Shown here piece by piece: positions 27,892 through 35,334 of a stretch of DNA of 55,701 bases. Position 1 is the first letter of the stretch. Every line of letters starts with the position of its first letter. The notes under the pieces were generated by a model, which did not search any database, was not told the origin of the DNA, and saw nothing but the letters and a program-made list of their open reading frames with translations. The DNA lies in the NCBI RefSeq assembly GCF_001639745.1, contig NZ_LTAX01000022.1:1-55701 (forward strand), written 5' to 3'. Made by a program: the position numbers and the translations under genes. This DNA comes from Marinomonas gallaica (GTDB lineage: Bacteria; Pseudomonadota; Gammaproteobacteria; Pseudomonadales; Marinomonadaceae).

Positions 27892-28889
27892 CACCTAATT
27901 TGGTTAATTGGATTTAGCTCAACCGCATCCTTTAAATGATCTGGAGCTAGATGTGAGTAACGCATTGTCATACGGATATCACTGTGTCCAAGAATCCGCT
28001 GTAACGTGAGTATATTGCCGCCATTCATTACAAAGTGACTCGCGAATGTATGTCTTAGAACATGGGCAGCCTGCCCTTTCGGAAGCTCGATTCCACTTCT
28101 TACTAGTGCCCTACGAAATGCACTAAGAGAAAAGGTAAACAGTTCAGGGGATTTAGTCTTATTTGAATGCTTCATTAGCCGTTCAAAAAGCCAACCTGAA
28201 ATAGGTATAGACCTATTCTTACCGCTTTTCGTATCTGTGAAAGTCACTTTACCGTTATGAACTCGGCTACGAGTAAGTCCTTCGGCCTCCCCCCACCTCG
28301 CTCCGGTACTGAGACAAATTAATGTAATCAGCTCAACGTGTTCATTTTCACTGTTTTTGAAAGCATCAAGCAAAATGTCTATTTGCTCATGTGTTAGGTA
28401 TGAAAGCTCACGCTCTCCAATCTTCAACGGATCAAGATCATTAAGCGGGTTTTCAAAAGCTATTTCCTTTTGCTTTTTGAGCACATTAAACATCGCTTTG
28501 ATATACGCTAATTCATTGTTAAGCGTCTTAGCTGAAATCCCGTCTGCTGTTCGATTTGCCCTCATCAAAGCAAACTCTCTTTCTGTCATCATTCTCGCAA
28601 TCGGGTTGCCAAGCCTACCCGCAATCGCCAGCATTTTTACCTTCCGCCTTTCACCATCTTTCAGGTACTGACCAGCCATTAAAAACCAAATATTGATCAG
28701 CTCAGACAGCTGTCTATTATCTGGCGGAGACTCATTCCAAGGTTGCTCACCTGACGCATTTCCCAAAATATGTCGCTCAAATCGCAGAGCTTCGCCCTTA
28801 GAGGGAAAGCTCTTTCGTACCCTTTTTCCCTTTCGTCCGTGCGGGTATACATCAACTAACCAAGAGTTATTTTGCTTCTTTATCGTCAT
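27888..28889 (-). CDS. int: Tyrosine recombinase, P2-type integrase
   Basis: A site-specific integrase of 333 residues. The N-terminus MTIKKQNNSWLVDVYPHGRK and the whole layout follow phage P2 integrase. Catalytic residues: Arg in STGARWGEAEGL (near 199), HVLRHTF (H-x-x-R near 275), His in LGHSDIRM, and Tyr in MRYSHLAP (about 310). It presumably recombines attP with the ssrA 3' end. The TTG at 28901 opens the frame, but the ATG at 28889 aligns with P2 Int. It is transcribed toward attL and is divergent from the replication block. Confidence 0.94.
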   Translation of the reverse strand: MTIKKQNNSWLVDVYPHGRKGKRVRKSFPSKGEALRFERHILGNASGEQPWNESPPDNRQLSELINIWFLMAGQYLKDGERRKVKMLAIAGRLGNPIARMMTEREFALMRANRTADGISAKTLNNELAYIKAMFNVLKKQKEIAFENPLNDLDPLKIGERELSYLTHEQIDILLDAFKNSENEHVELITLICLSTGARWGEAEGLTRSRVHNGKVTFTDTKSGKNRSIPISGWLFERLMKHSNKTKSPELFTFSLSAFRRALVRSGIELPKGQAAHVLRHTFASHFVMNGGNILTLQRILGHSDIRMTMRYSHLAPDHLKDAVELNPINQIRC

Positions 28890-28905
28890 CACATAACCCA
28901 AAATT

Positions 28906-29040
28906 CAAAAAAAACACCAAAAAACACCATCGTTTTTTTATGCTCAAAATTAGAAAACACTAAAAAACACCATCGTTCTTGATGCTCAAAATCCAAAAAC
29001 ATCAAAAAACACCAAAAAACACCAAAAAACACCATCTTCG
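28906..29040. repeat. AC-rich direct-repeat cluster upstream of int
   Basis: The unit AAAAAACACCATCG occurs at 28919, about 28963 and, with TTCG, about 29024. The first two copies continue with ATGCTCAAAAT, giving a period near 44. Between them is a shorter tandem of AAAAAACACC (period 10, three to four copies, about 29004-29033). These are spaced like iterons or integrase/regulator binding sites. A minus-strand frame through the cluster reads as low-complexity FFGVFWCF and is not a gene. Confidence 0.75.
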
Positions 29041-29111
29041 TCGAATCCGCAACTATTGCGGGGCAAAATAACACTATATGTTGATAACGTGTTTTTTATA
29101 TCGTCAGCTTA

Positions 29112-29140
29112 TTGACGAGTCGTTGTCAATTGTTTAACAA
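29112..29140 (+). promoter_or_regulatory. Promoter of the phage replication block, with overlapping dyads
   Basis: TTGACG (29112-29117), a 17-nt spacer and TAACAA (29135-29140). Two dyads overlap the -35: CGTCA/TGACG (29102-29117) and TTGAC/GTCAA (29112-29129). Likely operator sites for the phage regulator, possibly the HTH protein at 29406-29594. Confidence 0.55.
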
Positions 29141-29170
29141 TAAAAAAAACAAGCTGAATTGGAGTTAGTT

Positions 29171-29431
29171 ATGAATGAAATTTTGATAGCCCCTGAAGAC
29201 CGATCTGAGTATCGACTTGCTTTAGGCTTTTTGAAAAAAGCAGTACGTCGTGGACGTATCGACTATGCAGAGTCCATTTTTGTTGTGTCTCTACTATGGG
29301 GACAAATGGGTGAATTCATGCACGGTGATGAAAATGTTATGAAGGCTGTTCAAAACCTAGAGAATGCCTTTGATCAACTTACAATCGCACTAGCGGAATC
29401 AGAACATGACACCAAACAATCAGCTACATAG
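29171..29431 (+). CDS. Small phage protein of unknown function
   Basis: An 86-residue soluble protein, first in the plus-strand phage block. GGAG lies seven bases before the ATG at 29171. It is predicted mostly helical (RSEYRLALGFLKKAVRRG, then a C-terminal helix rich in Asn and Leu). No family recognised. It overlaps the HTH gene by 26 nt, so the two are probably coexpressed. It could be an early regulator or replication accessory protein; nothing in the sequence decides. Confidence 0.7.
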   Translation: MNEILIAPEDRSEYRLALGFLKKAVRRGRIDYAESIFVVSLLWGQMGEFMHGDENVMKAVQNLENAFDQLTIALAESEHDTKQSAT

Positions 29432-29594
29432 CCCAATTGTTACGATTGAGAAGTTCTCGGATGTATCAGGCTTAACGATTGATGCGATCAGAGCCTTAAT
29501 CAGCAGAGGCAAGCTTCCAACGATGAAAGTAGGTAGACGAAGAATGGTTAACGTTGCGTTAATCGAAAAAGAGGCATTGAACCAGAAGCAATAA
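29406..29594 (+). CDS. HTH regulator/excisionase (Cox/AlpA-type)
   Basis: A 62-residue protein with a MerR-like winged helix: VSGLTIDAIRALISRGKLP followed by MKVGRRRMVNV. This is the form of P2 Cox and AlpA proteins, which act as excisionase and as transcriptional regulator, fitting the P2-type integrase next door. The start ATG is inside the preceding gene. A possible Shine-Dalgarno (GGAA) is present. Confidence 0.8.
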   Translation: MTPNNQLHSPIVTIEKFSDVSGLTIDAIRALISRGKLPTMKVGRRRMVNVALIEKEALNQKQ

Positions 29595-29596
29595 AA

Positions 29597-29660
29597 AAGC
29601 CATACCAGCGGCAACTGAGTATGGCTTCTCTTGGATAGTAGTACGGCAATACCGCTATCC
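29597..29660 (+). other. Two hairpins before the replication gene (origin candidate)
   Basis: Hairpin 1: AAGCCATAC (29597-29605) with GTATGGCTT (29619-29627). Hairpin 2: GGATAG (29633-29638) with CTATCC (29655-29660), with an inner CGG/CCG. They lie between the HTH and rep genes. They may be part of a rolling-circle or complementary-strand origin, or an attenuator. No nick site can be identified by eye. Confidence 0.45.
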
Positions 29661-29694
29661 GATTTGTTCACCATCGCTAAATAGGAACTCGGTA

Positions 29695-31554
29695 ATGTTA
29701 GATCATACTGGGAGTGTATTGCAACGTTCAAACGTTGCCGCTCTTTGTGCGCAAGCACCGTTATTTGAATCATTCGATAACAAGATCAAGGAAAACTCAG
29801 ACTTAAACAATCTTGGTACGCCTCAATGTGAGTCATTCCGAGATTCGATTTTCGTCAAAGCCCGAGATCTAGCAGGTGCTTTCAGGGCCGAATATGATTA
29901 CGTTGCTAAAACCTCTTCCTACGTTCACGCTAACCGCCGTTTGCTGGAGCTTGAAAAGCGTCTTGAGTCTAACGGTTTCAACATCACGTCTTCAGATGAT
30001 GATATTTTTGATTTATCGAATAAATTAGCGCGGATCAGCACCAATCACATCAATTTTAATGGCCCATATAAGGCCCTCTCTCTTTGTCTGGAACTGGCAT
30101 CTGAATATAGTCTAGATTTTTCAAGCCTAGTATCTAAGATCGATGAGATACAACCTCTCCTCAATCGCTTTAAAGATCCAGCTATATGGAAGCGTAAAAT
30201 TGGCTCTCTTTGTCGATCAGAAATTCAAGCTTTATCACGCGAGCTACGCCAAACACATAAGTTTTTCTCTCCGTATTCTTCTCGCGTAAGCATTAAGCGT
30301 CATCAAAGTAGGATGGCTAATACTTTAGAGACTCTATCTCGCACCAAACTAGAGAATGAACTCGGTCAAAGCTTTTCTTTAGCTGATATTGCATCTAGGA
30401 ACCCATCTAATCCTTACATTCGTTTTGTTGAGTTCGTTACAGTCGCAAAAGGCTATGCATCCATAGCTAGCCAAATAGGTTATCAATGTCTATTTGTAAC
30501 TTTGACCGCGCCTAGTTGTATGCATCGAATGCAACTTCGTTATAAACACAGTGGCAAAAAGAAGCAGGCGATAAGTGCTGTACCCAACCCAAATTGGGAT
30601 GGATCAACGCCAAAACAAGTCAATCAACACCTTGCTCACCTTTATGAACTAATTACGGCAAAACTTGCTCGGAAAAGCATTCATAAATTTGGATTCAGAG
30701 TGGTAGAGCCTCATCACGATGGTACACCTCACTGGCATTTAGCTTTGCTTATCGACCCACAAAATATAGACGCAGTAAAAGAAATATTTACCGAATATGC
30801 ATTAAAAGATTATCCAAACGAGAAAGGTGCGCAAAAAAATCGCATAGATTTCAAGGTGCTTCAGTCCGAAGCAGCTATAGGTTACCTCGTTAAATACATT
30901 TCAAAATCCACCACAGGTATTGGTTTAAACAACGCACAAAATGCAGGGCATGGCGAAGACTGGTATGGGACTGACGCTATAAAAAGTGCACTTAGTATCG
31001 AGGCGTGGGCAAGAGACTGTGGTATCCGTCAATTCCAAATAATAGGGGTACATAGTGTGCAAGCTTACAGAGAATTTAGACGCTTAGACGAACAACAAGA
31101 CCCACAATTAGAGGCTATCCGTCAGGCCGCTAGAAACGGTGACTGGGCTGAATTTGTCAATCTTATGGGTGGCCCATTTATCTCACGTAAAGACATGGAA
31201 ATAAAACTAGCTTACGGAGCTCGTCAAAGACTAAACCGTGATACCGGTGAAATCGAGACAGTAAGCACTTCTAAATATGGTGATGAAGCTAAAGATACTG
31301 TTATAGGTGTTATCCATGCTGGCATCACAATTTTATCTCGAATTCATTTCTGGGATGTCACAGTTACGCCTCGCTTAACTGAAGCCAGTCAAAAAATCAT
31401 GGATGGTGTTGTTGATCTTCTCGATGAAATTCATTTCCAAAACACACGCCCAAAACATGATGACCAACATATAGGACCGCACTTCGATGAAAACTTGTTT
31501 TCTGAGGGGTGGGGTCATGCCCGCGCGGCAAAGAGCGCTTTGCAACAGACGTAG
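29695..31554 (+). CDS. Phage replication initiator (GPA-type HUH endonuclease)
   Basis: A rolling-circle initiator of 619 residues that nicks the replicative form and restarts plus-strand synthesis. HUH motif 2 is HWHLAL (346-348, in a GTPHWHLALL context), motif 1 is the FVTLTAP strand, and motif 3 is YLVKYISKS with Tyr397 and Tyr401 as candidate nucleophiles (two-tyrosine, as in gpA of phiX174 and P2). It resembles the Phage_GPA family. ATG at 29695, with AGGA about nine bases upstream. Replication proteins of this type are found in other marine filamentous phages. Confidence 0.9.
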   Translation: MLDHTGSVLQRSNVAALCAQAPLFESFDNKIKENSDLNNLGTPQCESFRDSIFVKARDLAGAFRAEYDYVAKTSSYVHANRRLLELEKRLESNGFNITSSDDDIFDLSNKLARISTNHINFNGPYKALSLCLELASEYSLDFSSLVSKIDEIQPLLNRFKDPAIWKRKIGSLCRSEIQALSRELRQTHKFFSPYSSRVSIKRHQSRMANTLETLSRTKLENELGQSFSLADIASRNPSNPYIRFVEFVTVAKGYASIASQIGYQCLFVTLTAPSCMHRMQLRYKHSGKKKQAISAVPNPNWDGSTPKQVNQHLAHLYELITAKLARKSIHKFGFRVVEPHHDGTPHWHLALLIDPQNIDAVKEIFTEYALKDYPNEKGAQKNRIDFKVLQSEAAIGYLVKYISKSTTGIGLNNAQNAGHGEDWYGTDAIKSALSIEAWARDCGIRQFQIIGVHSVQAYREFRRLDEQQDPQLEAIRQAARNGDWAEFVNLMGGPFISRKDMEIKLAYGARQRLNRDTGEIETVSTSKYGDEAKDTVIGVIHAGITILSRIHFWDVTVTPRLTEASQKIMDGVVDLLDEIHFQNTRPKHDDQHIGPHFDENLFSEGWGHARAAKSALQQT

Positions 31555-31621
31555 TCTGTTGCCTTGGACTCGTATCAATAACTCTACGCACCCAATCACA
31601 ACCAATGTTTAGGAGAAACAA

Positions 31622-31906
31622 ATGTTAAAAATTTCAATCATCGAAGGTCATAACCTGCCTCAGTCTCGCAGCACTAAAAATGGACTGCGCTACTTCCAGC
31701 AAGCCTATGCACACATGGGTGGTGCTTTTCCGCAAGAGATCGAGATTCCTTTGCAGGCCCCTACTGATGCCAAACCAGTAGGTGAGTATGAGCTTGCACT
31801 ATCGGCCTTCCGTGTTGGTCGATACAAAAACCTTGAGTTAAATCCATTTGATTTACCTCTAGTCCCTGTTGCTAAAAACATCACGCTCGGCAAGACAGGC
31901 TCTTAG
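31622..31906 (+). CDS. Phage ssDNA-binding protein (gV-like)
   Basis: A 94-residue, beta-rich protein. MLKISIIEGHNLPQSRSTKN and the following YFQQAYAHM plus YELALSAFRVGRYKNLEL match the layout of small helix-destabilising proteins of inoviruses (Pf1/f237 types). It coats the single-stranded genome before export. AGGAG precedes the ATG. Located directly after rep, the usual place. Confidence 0.8.
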   Translation: MLKISIIEGHNLPQSRSTKNGLRYFQQAYAHMGGAFPQEIEIPLQAPTDAKPVGEYELALSAFRVGRYKNLELNPFDLPLVPVAKNITLGKTGS

Positions 31907-31908
31907 CG

Positions 31909-32007
31909 ATGTCTGCCGATCAATATGACGGCCTTTGGCTGTTAGGGTTTTGTGCCGCTCTCGTAATTTCATTCGGGTTAGGCGCAATTAAGGGAGGTCA
32001 GCCATGA
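31909..32007 (+). CDS. Tiny membrane protein (minor-coat candidate)
   Basis: A 32-residue ORF with one hydrophobic segment (LWLLGFCAALVISFGLG), two bases after the SSB stop. It ends by overlapping the next tiny ORF by 4 nt. Size, position and topology match the pVII/pIX minor coat proteins of filamentous phages. No strong Shine-Dalgarno, but translational coupling is likely. Confidence 0.6.
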   Translation: MSADQYDGLWLLGFCAALVISFGLGAIKGGQP

Positions 32008-32114
32008 CTGATACTCAGTTTTTAATGGCCTCCTTAACCACTGCCTACACCCTTGGATGGGTGTTTGGTTCAACATTGTTATATTTCAGAAAACTTATGG
32101 AAGCATCAATATGA
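32004..32114 (+). CDS. Second tiny membrane protein (minor-coat candidate)
   Basis: A 36-residue ORF preceded by GGGAGG. One TM segment (ASLTTAYTLGWVFGSTLLYF) and a basic tail. It overlaps the upstream ORF by 4 nt and the major coat gene by 4 nt, as expected of coupled phage genes. Likely the pVII/pIX partner. Confidence 0.6.
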   Translation: MTDTQFLMASLTTAYTLGWVFGSTLLYFRKLMEASI

Positions 32115-32326
32115 TGAAATCTAAAATTGCCGCTGTTGCAGGCTTAACAATTGCAACAATTTCTTCAGCACATGCTGAGCTACCAGCTCCCGCTCAAGCT
32201 GCTTATGATTCACTCTCAGTTATGGTCGATGACTTGATTGCTGCGACTTGGCCTATCGCTACGACAATTCTTGTCGCATTTCTTAGTATTAAATTAATCA
32301 AGAAATTCGCAAGATCAGCTACTTAG
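32111..32326 (+). CDS. Major coat protein (pVIII-like)
   Basis: A 71-residue precursor. The signal peptide ends at SSAHA, and the mature part begins ELPAPAQAAYDSL. The mature protein of about 48 residues has an acidic N-terminus, one TM (LIAATWPIATTILVAFLSI) and a basic C-terminus (KLIKKFARSAT). This is exactly the pVIII plan. Either ATG (32111 or 32114) may be used. A terminator follows, as in inoviruses, which keeps coat expression far above the later genes. Confidence 0.93.
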   Translation: MMKSKIAAVAGLTIATISSAHAELPAPAQAAYDSLSVMVDDLIAATWPIATTILVAFLSIKLIKKFARSAT

Positions 32327-32343
32327 AATCACTTACCACTGAG

Positions 32344-32366
32344 GGGGGCTTTTTAGTCCCCTTTTT
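32344..32366 (+). terminator. Terminator after the major coat gene
   Basis: GGGGGCT-TTTT-AGTCCCC (7 bp including one G-U), then a T-tract. It separates pVIII from the adsorption gene; leaky read-through is usual at this place in filamentous phages. Confidence 0.85.
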
Positions 32367-32381
32367 CATGGATTAGAAATT

Positions 32382-33890
32382 ATGCATTTTTTTATCGCCA
32401 TACTTTTTAGTTTGCTGTCATTTTCACTTCATGCAGATGAAAACATTAATGATCCAGCTTATGCTTATGAGGCTGGTTACTACTGGGGAGTTGGAACCAG
32501 CACTACTAAAGTGGGTAGCAGTGTTGGGGAAGTAGCTCAACTTCTTTGTGATAATGCAGGAGCTTATTGCTCTACATTTGGCATTATCACTTATGGATCT
32601 GGCTATAAAGTTACACTTTATAAATCTAGTGGGTCCTCATATGATTCAAGCGTAGTAATTAAGAGATCATGCTCTTCAGGCATAACTCTTGCGACATGCT
32701 TACCTGATTTTGATCAACCTCAAGATCAAGAGCTATGTTCTGATGGTTTCCCACCTGATGTATACGGCTACACAGATTACTGTGATCGTCCTTCACCTAA
32801 GCTCTGCGATAACGGTCAATATGTTCAAGCTTCACAGCTATGCTCTAGTGAAACTGCTGTTTGTGTCGATTACGACTCATGTTATGAATATTCAGAATCT
32901 CAAGCGGGCTGTAGTTCATCATCAACTTATTTTAGCTTCGAGTACATTAGCCCAGATAACTTTCAATTCTCATGCTCTGATATCGACCCAAATTCGCCTG
33001 ACCACCCTGATCAAGGTGGTAACGGGGATGGTAATGACACAAATGATCCTACCACCCCATCAGATGATGAAACCCCAATTTATCCTGACTTGCCAAGTGC
33101 CGATGAATTTTCAGGCGTTTTCTCACAGGTTTTAGACTCTTTAAGTGATATCTATACGGCTATAGTCAACGGTAATGCCAATATAAATGAAAACGGAACA
33201 AAAATTTCTGACAGTATAGATCAAAGTGCCTATGACCTAGGTAATCGTATAGATGCCGTCACTGATAAAATCAGCCAAGGTATTTCTATTGAGAGATACA
33301 ACACTGAGCAATTATCTGACAATGTTTCTCAGACTGGCGTCAATCTATCTAATGCAATTTCTCAGGGTTCTGAAGATATTGTTGATGCTATTCAAGGTAT
33401 TAATGCTGCACCAGCAGATTCAGAAACATCAACTGACTACTCTTCAAAACTGGATGAAATAAGCGGGAAGCTTGATGAGCTTAAGCCTTGCGATCCTGAT
33501 TCTTCACCTACTCAGTGTGAGGGAGACCATGGCCTAAACAGTGGTTTTATTACCTCCCTCCTTGATTCAACAGAAGAATACATTGATGAAGAATCAGGTT
33601 CAGCCGTTGACACAGTCAAGGCTGAAATCTCAAGCATTGTAGATGGTTTATCCCCCCTAAATGACTCTGCATTAGATGGAGTCTTTGATACTTTGTTGTC
33701 TGTGATCCCTAGCCCGCAAAGCTGTATTCCTTTGACTTTGGGAACACCAGGTCAAGTATTTAGTTTCACTATCTCTTGTGAGTTCTCAGATCAGTTTAAA
33801 AAGATTTTTAGCTTTCTTCTTACGTTTTATACCGTCATCACATTGATCGAAATCTTAACAACTGGAATCCCCCCTAGATTGAAGGCCTAA
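32382..33890 (+). CDS. Phage adsorption protein (pIII-like)
   Basis: A 502-residue precursor with a signal peptide (FFIAILFSLLSFSLHA). The N-terminal half is cysteine-rich. A low-complexity Asp/Pro/Gly linker follows (around residues 205-235), then a helical region with many Ser/Asn/Asp and a C-terminal membrane anchor (FLLTFYTVITLIEIL). That is the pIII plan: receptor-binding N-domains, linker, C-terminal anchor. It also resembles TspB-type proteins of Neisseria phages. Receptor unknown; often a pilus. Confidence 0.8.
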   Translation: MHFFIAILFSLLSFSLHADENINDPAYAYEAGYYWGVGTSTTKVGSSVGEVAQLLCDNAGAYCSTFGIITYGSGYKVTLYKSSGSSYDSSVVIKRSCSSGITLATCLPDFDQPQDQELCSDGFPPDVYGYTDYCDRPSPKLCDNGQYVQASQLCSSETAVCVDYDSCYEYSESQAGCSSSSTYFSFEYISPDNFQFSCSDIDPNSPDHPDQGGNGDGNDTNDPTTPSDDETPIYPDLPSADEFSGVFSQVLDSLSDIYTAIVNGNANINENGTKISDSIDQSAYDLGNRIDAVTDKISQGISIERYNTEQLSDNVSQTGVNLSNAISQGSEDIVDAIQGINAAPADSETSTDYSSKLDEISGKLDELKPCDPDSSPTQCEGDHGLNSGFITSLLDSTEEYIDEESGSAVDTVKAEISSIVDGLSPLNDSALDGVFDTLLSVIPSPQSCIPLTLGTPGQVFSFTISCEFSDQFKKIFSFLLTFYTVITLIEILTTGIPPRLKA

Positions 33891-33895
33891 CTCAA

Positions 33896-34267
33896 ATGCC
33901 CGTATTTTTATTGCCAATCATCACCGCTGCGAGTAATGCCCTGAGGCTTCCAGCCTTAGCAGCATTTTTAGCTGGAATATTTGCTCAAGTGGTAGGTTTC
34001 TTTGCTAAGTGGTTTACTAAAAACACAGCTATGCAATTAGGGATTATTACCGCTGTTTCATCAGTAACTATTGCAATGGTCACAGCCATTAAGAGCTTAA
34101 TTCTTAGCTTAAATTTCGTTTTACCGCCTATGTACATACAGGCAATGAGCCTTATTGTTCCTGATTCATTACCCGTTTGTTTTTCCGCAATAGTTTCCGC
34201 CAAAGTAGTACGTTGGGTTTGGAGCTGGCAAGTCAGATATATTGAATATTATGCAGGAGTCAGATAA
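33896..34267 (+). CDS. pVI-like minor coat protein (DUF2523-like)
   Basis: A 123-residue membrane protein with three hydrophobic segments (about 14-37, 48-70, 78-105). It fits the DUF2523 family that always sits between pIII and Zot genes in inoviruses. Shine-Dalgarno AAGG is just upstream. It overlaps the zot gene by one base (TAATG). Confidence 0.8.
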   Translation: MPVFLLPIITAASNALRLPALAAFLAGIFAQVVGFFAKWFTKNTAMQLGIITAVSSVTIAMVTAIKSLILSLNFVLPPMYIQAMSLIVPDSLPVCFSAIVSAKVVRWVWSWQVRYIEYYAGVR

Positions 34268-35334
34268 TGCCAATATATTTTGTCACAGGAAAACTTGGTT
34301 CTGGTAAATCAATTGCATCTGTTGCTCGAATCAAAGAAAAGCTTGAAAAAGGCTTACCAGTAGCTACGAATCTAAACATTGATCTAAAAGAAATGTTAGG
34401 GCGAAATAAAAAAAACACTCGTTTATACCGTGTTCCAGACAAACCAGAAGCACGCGATCTAGAAGCTCTAGGTGTTGGGAATAAAAGCTATGATGAAGAC
34501 TTAAATGGCTTATTAGTCCTTGATGAATGCGGCACATGGTTCAATAGTCGAACTTGGGCTGATAAAGGTAGGCAAGCAGTAATAAACTGGCTGTTACATG
34601 CAAGAAAGCTAGGCTGGGATGTTATCTTTATAATTCAAGATCTAAGTCTAGTAGACAAGCAAGCTCGGCTTTCGCTTGCGGAACATGTTGTTTATTGCAG
34701 ACGTACAGACAGAATAAATATCCCTTTCATAGGTGCTATCTACAAAATATTTACGGGTTCAAAGCTACCGTTTCCAAAAGTTCACATAGCTGTTGTTCGC
34801 TATGGAGACTCCCCCACATCAATAAAAGTAGATACATGGACAACCATTGGAACCTCGCTTTACTCATGTTACGACACTAAGCAACAGTTCAGTGATTACT
34901 ATGACAAAGGTCTCTACAGCGTCTTACCCCCCTATTACACACATGGACGCTATAGCGTCCCTATGAGTTTTAAAAATGTTATGCGAATCACAAAAATATA
35001 TCTAAAAAAATACTCAAGACTAACGGCCTTAGCATTCGGCTCAATAGCTACCTTTATTATCATGATTTTAAATACAGAACCTCATCAGGTTGTAGTCGAG
35101 GATAAGCAAACCTTACATTCTCAAATCCCTCTTAACCACGTGTTCAATGACTGGGTTATTACAGATTATTCAAATTTGCCAAATCAATTAGCGTCTTATG
35201 GCTTTATAGATTCAGAGGGAATAAGAACATCTTCCACTTCACTTAGAAATAAAGGCTATGAGATTAAGTCAAGAGGCGCATGTGAGGCATTAATAATTAA
35301 GGAGGATCAACATGTTTCGATTTATTGTAACTAG
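34267..35334 (+). CDS. Zot-type assembly ATPase (pI-like)
   Basis: A 355-residue P-loop protein with Walker A GKLGSGKS (residues 8-15) and Walker B LLVLDECGTWF, then a single TM at about 251-268 (TALAFGSIATFIIMIL) and a short periplasmic domain. It drives phage extrusion together with the secretin. It belongs to the Zot family named after Vibrio CTX phage; the toxin activity is not implied. The secretin start lies inside its last 23 nt. Confidence 0.93.
   Translation: MPIYFVTGKLGSGKSIASVARIKEKLEKGLPVATNLNIDLKEMLGRNKKNTRLYRVPDKPEARDLEALGVGNKSYDEDLNGLLVLDECGTWFNSRTWADKGRQAVINWLLHARKLGWDVIFIIQDLSLVDKQARLSLAEHVVYCRRTDRINIPFIGAIYKIFTGSKLPFPKVHIAVVRYGDSPTSIKVDTWTTIGTSLYSCYDTKQQFSDYYDKGLYSVLPPYYTHGRYSVPMSFKNVMRITKIYLKKYSRLTALAFGSIATFIIMILNTEPHQVVVEDKQTLHSQIPLNHVFNDWVITDYSNLPNQLASYGFIDSEGIRTSSTSLRNKGYEIKSRGACEALIIKEDQHVSIYCN

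Noticed and set aside
28906..29040. Possible CRISPR array
   Set aside because: Repeats are short, AT-rich, of two different periods, and the 'spacers' are partly repeats themselves. No cas genes nearby.
28889..29074. 61-residue minus-strand frame
   Set aside because: It reads through the repeat cluster as low-complexity Phe/Trp/Cys sequence and has no good start. It is a by-product of the repeats.
29420..29773. 117-residue minus-strand frame
   Set aside because: It covers the HTH gene and the hairpin region in the opposite strand and has no family-like features. It is a shadow of the real genes.
34267..35334. Zot as a human toxin
   Set aside because: The name is from Vibrio CTX phage. Here it is the ordinary inovirus assembly ATPase; no toxin function can be read from the sequence.
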